Assembly (NCBI GenBank): GCA_002774315.1
Contig: PEYP01000018.1
Coordinates: forward strand, 1-14,343
DNA: 14,343 nucleotides
Origin: Candidatus Stahliibacteriota bacterium CG08_land_8_20_14_0_20_40_26
GTDB lineage: Bacteria > Hydrothermota > UBA3073
Reading direction: 5' to 3'
This document shows, piece after piece, positions 12,558 to 14,343 of this stretch; the stretch's first letter is position 1, and each line of letters opens with the position of its first letter. The notes beneath the pieces were generated by a model that saw nothing but the letters and a program-made list of their open reading frames with translations, made no database searches and was not told the origin of the DNA. Position numbers and translations under genes: made by a program.

Positions 12558-14343
12558 ATGTGGTATATTGGGATTGATATTGGGTCAGTGAGTGTAAATG
12601 TTGCCCTTATGGACGAGGAGAAAAAAACTCTAAGGGTGCTTCCATATACAAAACACTATGGTGATTCTGTCAGGGCACTAAAGAATTTGTTTGGGTTAAT
12701 TGTCGGGGATATTAAGACTGTAAATGATATAAAGGTCACAGGAACAGGTGGTAAGCTCATTGCTCCCATAATAGGGGCGGGTTTTGTTAATGAACTACCC
12801 GCACAGATAGAGGCAGCACGACGGTTTTATAAAGAGGCAAGAACTATAATTGACATAGGTGGTGAGGACTCAAAGTTTATTGACATTACAAAAGAAGATT
12901 ATGCTATGAATGAGCTCTGTGCTGCTGGAACAGGTTCATTTCTTGAACAACAGGCATCAAGGCTTGGTATATCAATAGAAAAGTTCAGTGAGATGGCACT
13001 TATGTCAAAATCACCCCCGAGAATCGCCGGCAGGTGTACTGTATTTGCCAAAACTGATATGATACATCTGCAACAGGAGGCAACTCCTGATTACGAGATA
13101 GTTGCAGGTCTGTGCTTTGCACTTGCAAGAAACTTCACATCAGAGATCGCAAAAGGCAGGAAGATCATTTCACCTGTCTTATTCCATGGTGGCGTTGCAT
13201 TCAATAAGGGTATGGTGAAGGCATTCAGAGAGGTACTTGCCTTTCAAGATAACAAATTGATTGTTCCAGAACACTGTGCAGAGATGAGTGCAATAGGTGC
13301 GGCAATTATTGCCGTAGAAGAGAGAAAAAGAAACAAAATTAGCATCGCCCAGTGCATAGATGAGATGTCTTCTTATATGGAAACCCATAAATTTAAGTGG
13401 CGTTCCCTCCAGCCACTTTCTATATTAAAATCAAAACTCCCTGATTATAAAGTAGGACAGGCGTCTCGCCTGTCATCTTTACATAATAGTCATAGGATAG
13501 ATGCCTTTATCGGTGTGGATGTTGGGTCAATAAGCACCAATGTGGTTGCAATAGATAGAAATAAGAATCTAATTGAAAAGGTCTATCTTATGACCGCCGG
13601 TCGCCCAATAGAGGCGGTCCGTATGGGGATAAGGCAGCTCGGAGAGAAGGTTGGCAAGCACATTAGGGTTGTAGGTGCTGCCACCACAGGGTCGGGCAGG
13701 TATCTCACCGGGGATTTCATTGGTGCGGATGTTGTTGTCAACGAGATAACAGCACAGGCAAGGGCGGCCGTTCATATTGAACCAGAGGTTGATACGGTGT
13801 TTGAGATTGGTGGTCAGGACTCAAAATATATATCCATAGAAAATAGAGCAATCGTTGACTTTGAGATGAACAAGGTGTGTGCTGCTGGCACGGGGTCTTT
13901 CCTTGAGGAGCAGGCAGAGCGGTTGGCTATAAAGATAGAAGAGTTTGGTGATATAGCACTTAAGGCACCTGCTCCATGTGACCTTGGTGAGCGGTGTACA
14001 GTATTTATGGAGACCAACCTTGTATCCTATCAGAGAAAGGGCACAAGGAAGGAAGATCTTGTGGCAGGTCTCTGTTATTCAATTGCAAAGAACTACCTTT
14101 CTCAGGTGGTTGGTAGGAAACATATAGGTAAAAATATCCTGTTCCAGGGTGCAGTTGCGTTCAACAAGGGTGTGGTATCTGCATTTGAGAAGATATTAGA
14201 TACTCCAATAACTGTGCCACCCAACCATCATGTTACAGGTGCAATCGGTGCAGCAATCGCCGCCATGGAAAATGGAGGTAGGGATACCAAGTTCAAGGGG
14301 TTTGATGTGATACCAGAGATAAAATATACACAGGAGATTTTTG
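12558..14343 (+). CDS. Tandem acyl-CoA dehydratase activase (BadF/BcrA/HgdC-type ATPase), partial
   Basis: The open frame runs 595 codons to the window edge without a stop. It holds two ASKHA-fold ATPase domains in tandem. Domain 1 has GIDIGSVS (5-12), DIGGEDSK (99-106), CAAGTGSF (121-128) and GGVAFNKG (211-218). Domain 2 repeats these as GVDVGSIS (319-326), EIGGQDSK (416-423), CAAGTGSF (441-448) and GAVAFNKG (531-538). The cysteine pairs C121/C160 and C441/C480 are exactly 320 residues apart. They match the two per subunit that bridge one [4Fe-4S] cluster in HgdC-type homodimers. The family drives ATP-dependent single-electron transfer to 2-hydroxyacyl-CoA dehydratases or benzoyl-CoA reductases. 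In long relatives, dehydratase-like domains follow; here they would lie beyond the window. No Shine-Dalgarno sequence precedes the ATG. The true substrate is unknown. Confidence 0.9.
   Translation, partial: MWYIGIDIGSVSVNVALMDEEKKTLRVLPYTKHYGDSVRALKNLFGLIVGDIKTVNDIKVTGTGGKLIAPIIGAGFVNELPAQIEAARRFYKEARTIIDIGGEDSKFIDITKEDYAMNELCAAGTGSFLEQQASRLGISIEKFSEMALMSKSPPRIAGRCTVFAKTDMIHLQQEATPDYEIVAGLCFALARNFTSEIAKGRKIISPVLFHGGVAFNKGMVKAFREVLAFQDNKLIVPEHCAEMSAIGAAIIAVEERKRNKISIAQCIDEMSSYMETHKFKWRSLQPLSILKSKLPDYKVGQASRLSSLHNSHRIDAFIGVDVGSISTNVVAIDRNKNLIEKVYLMTAGRPIEAVRMGIRQLGEKVGKHIRVVGAATTGSGRYLTGDFIGADVVVNEITAQARAAVHIEPEVDTVFEIGGQDSKYISIENRAIVDFEMNKVCAAGTGSFLEEQAERLAIKIEEFGDIALKAPAPCDLGERCTVFMETNLVSYQRKGTRKEDLVAGLCYSIAKNYLSQVVGRKHIGKNILFQGAVAFNKGVVSAFEKILDTPITVPPNHHVTGAIGAAIAAMENGGRDTKFKGFDVIPEIKYTQEIF
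13452..13478 (+). repeat. Palindromic GACAGGCG-CGCCTGTC element inside the activase gene
   Basis: A perfect eight-base inverted repeat (GACAGGCG 13456-13463, CGCCTGTC 13467-13474, loop TCT) is preceded by GTAG. It resembles a palindromic dispersed repeat that I recall from the intergenic regions of several bacterial groups. Here it lies in frame and encodes VGQASRLSS (299-307), exactly in the linker between the two ATPase domains. It adds GC-rich sequence in an AT-leaning context. Confidence 0.75.

Overview
This is an AT-leaning bacterial window. All recognisable genes lie on the + strand. It carries a bacterial-type tRNA, Shine-Dalgarno sites, consensus sigma70-type promoters, RadC and MiaB. 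The tandem 2-hydroxyacyl-CoA dehydratase activase at the right end is an oxygen-sensitive iron-sulfur family, which suggests an anaerobe. The chromosomal genes (radC, the aldehyde dehydrogenase, miaB, the activase) favour AGA/AGG arginine codons. They are separated by short, degenerate dispersed repeats (ATTAGTCATTGG, AATTGGAAATT, CTTTGTG and TGCAAAATGC types) of a kind I associate with uncultivated candidate-phylum bacteria. I cannot name the phylum from this sequence.

Layout: tRNA-Arg(UCG) at 41-114 runs almost directly into radC (125-796). A repeat-filled gap follows, then a 1-pyrroline-5-carboxylate (P5C) dehydrogenase (1042-2580). From about 2590 to 10780 there is a defence island inserted between housekeeping genes. 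A textbook promoter (TTGACA, 17 bp, TATAAT with a TG extension, 2793-2821) drives a restriction-modification operon. Its first product is a fused nuclease plus N6-adenine methyltransferase, interrupted by a frameshift near 4378-4401 (parts 2905-4401 and 4422-4988). Next come a two-domain specificity subunit (4990-6408), a relic of a second specificity subunit (6411-6506), and an 817-residue protein of unrecognised family (6521-8974) that ends in a zinc ribbon and a D...ECK nuclease-like motif. A non-coding stretch with hairpin potential (8975-9269) carries the promoter of an AbiEi/AbiEii type IV toxin-antitoxin pair (9270-10777).

Chromosomal genes resume with miaB (10837-12168). A 389-base non-coding region with another consensus promoter follows, then an acyl-CoA dehydratase activase with two tandem ATPase domains (12558 onward) that runs off the right edge of the window.

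How it may work together: the fused restriction-methylation subunit plus the specificity subunit could form a BcgI-like (type IIB-like) self-contained enzyme, since no HsdR translocase is present. The 817-residue nuclease-like protein sits 14 bases after the relic and is probably co-transcribed, so it is the best candidate here for an undescribed defence component. AbiE adds abortive infection or island stabilisation. Two dispersed repeats lie in frame inside coding sequences (MiaB linker, activase inter-domain linker), which shows that these repeats spread into genes as well as gaps.
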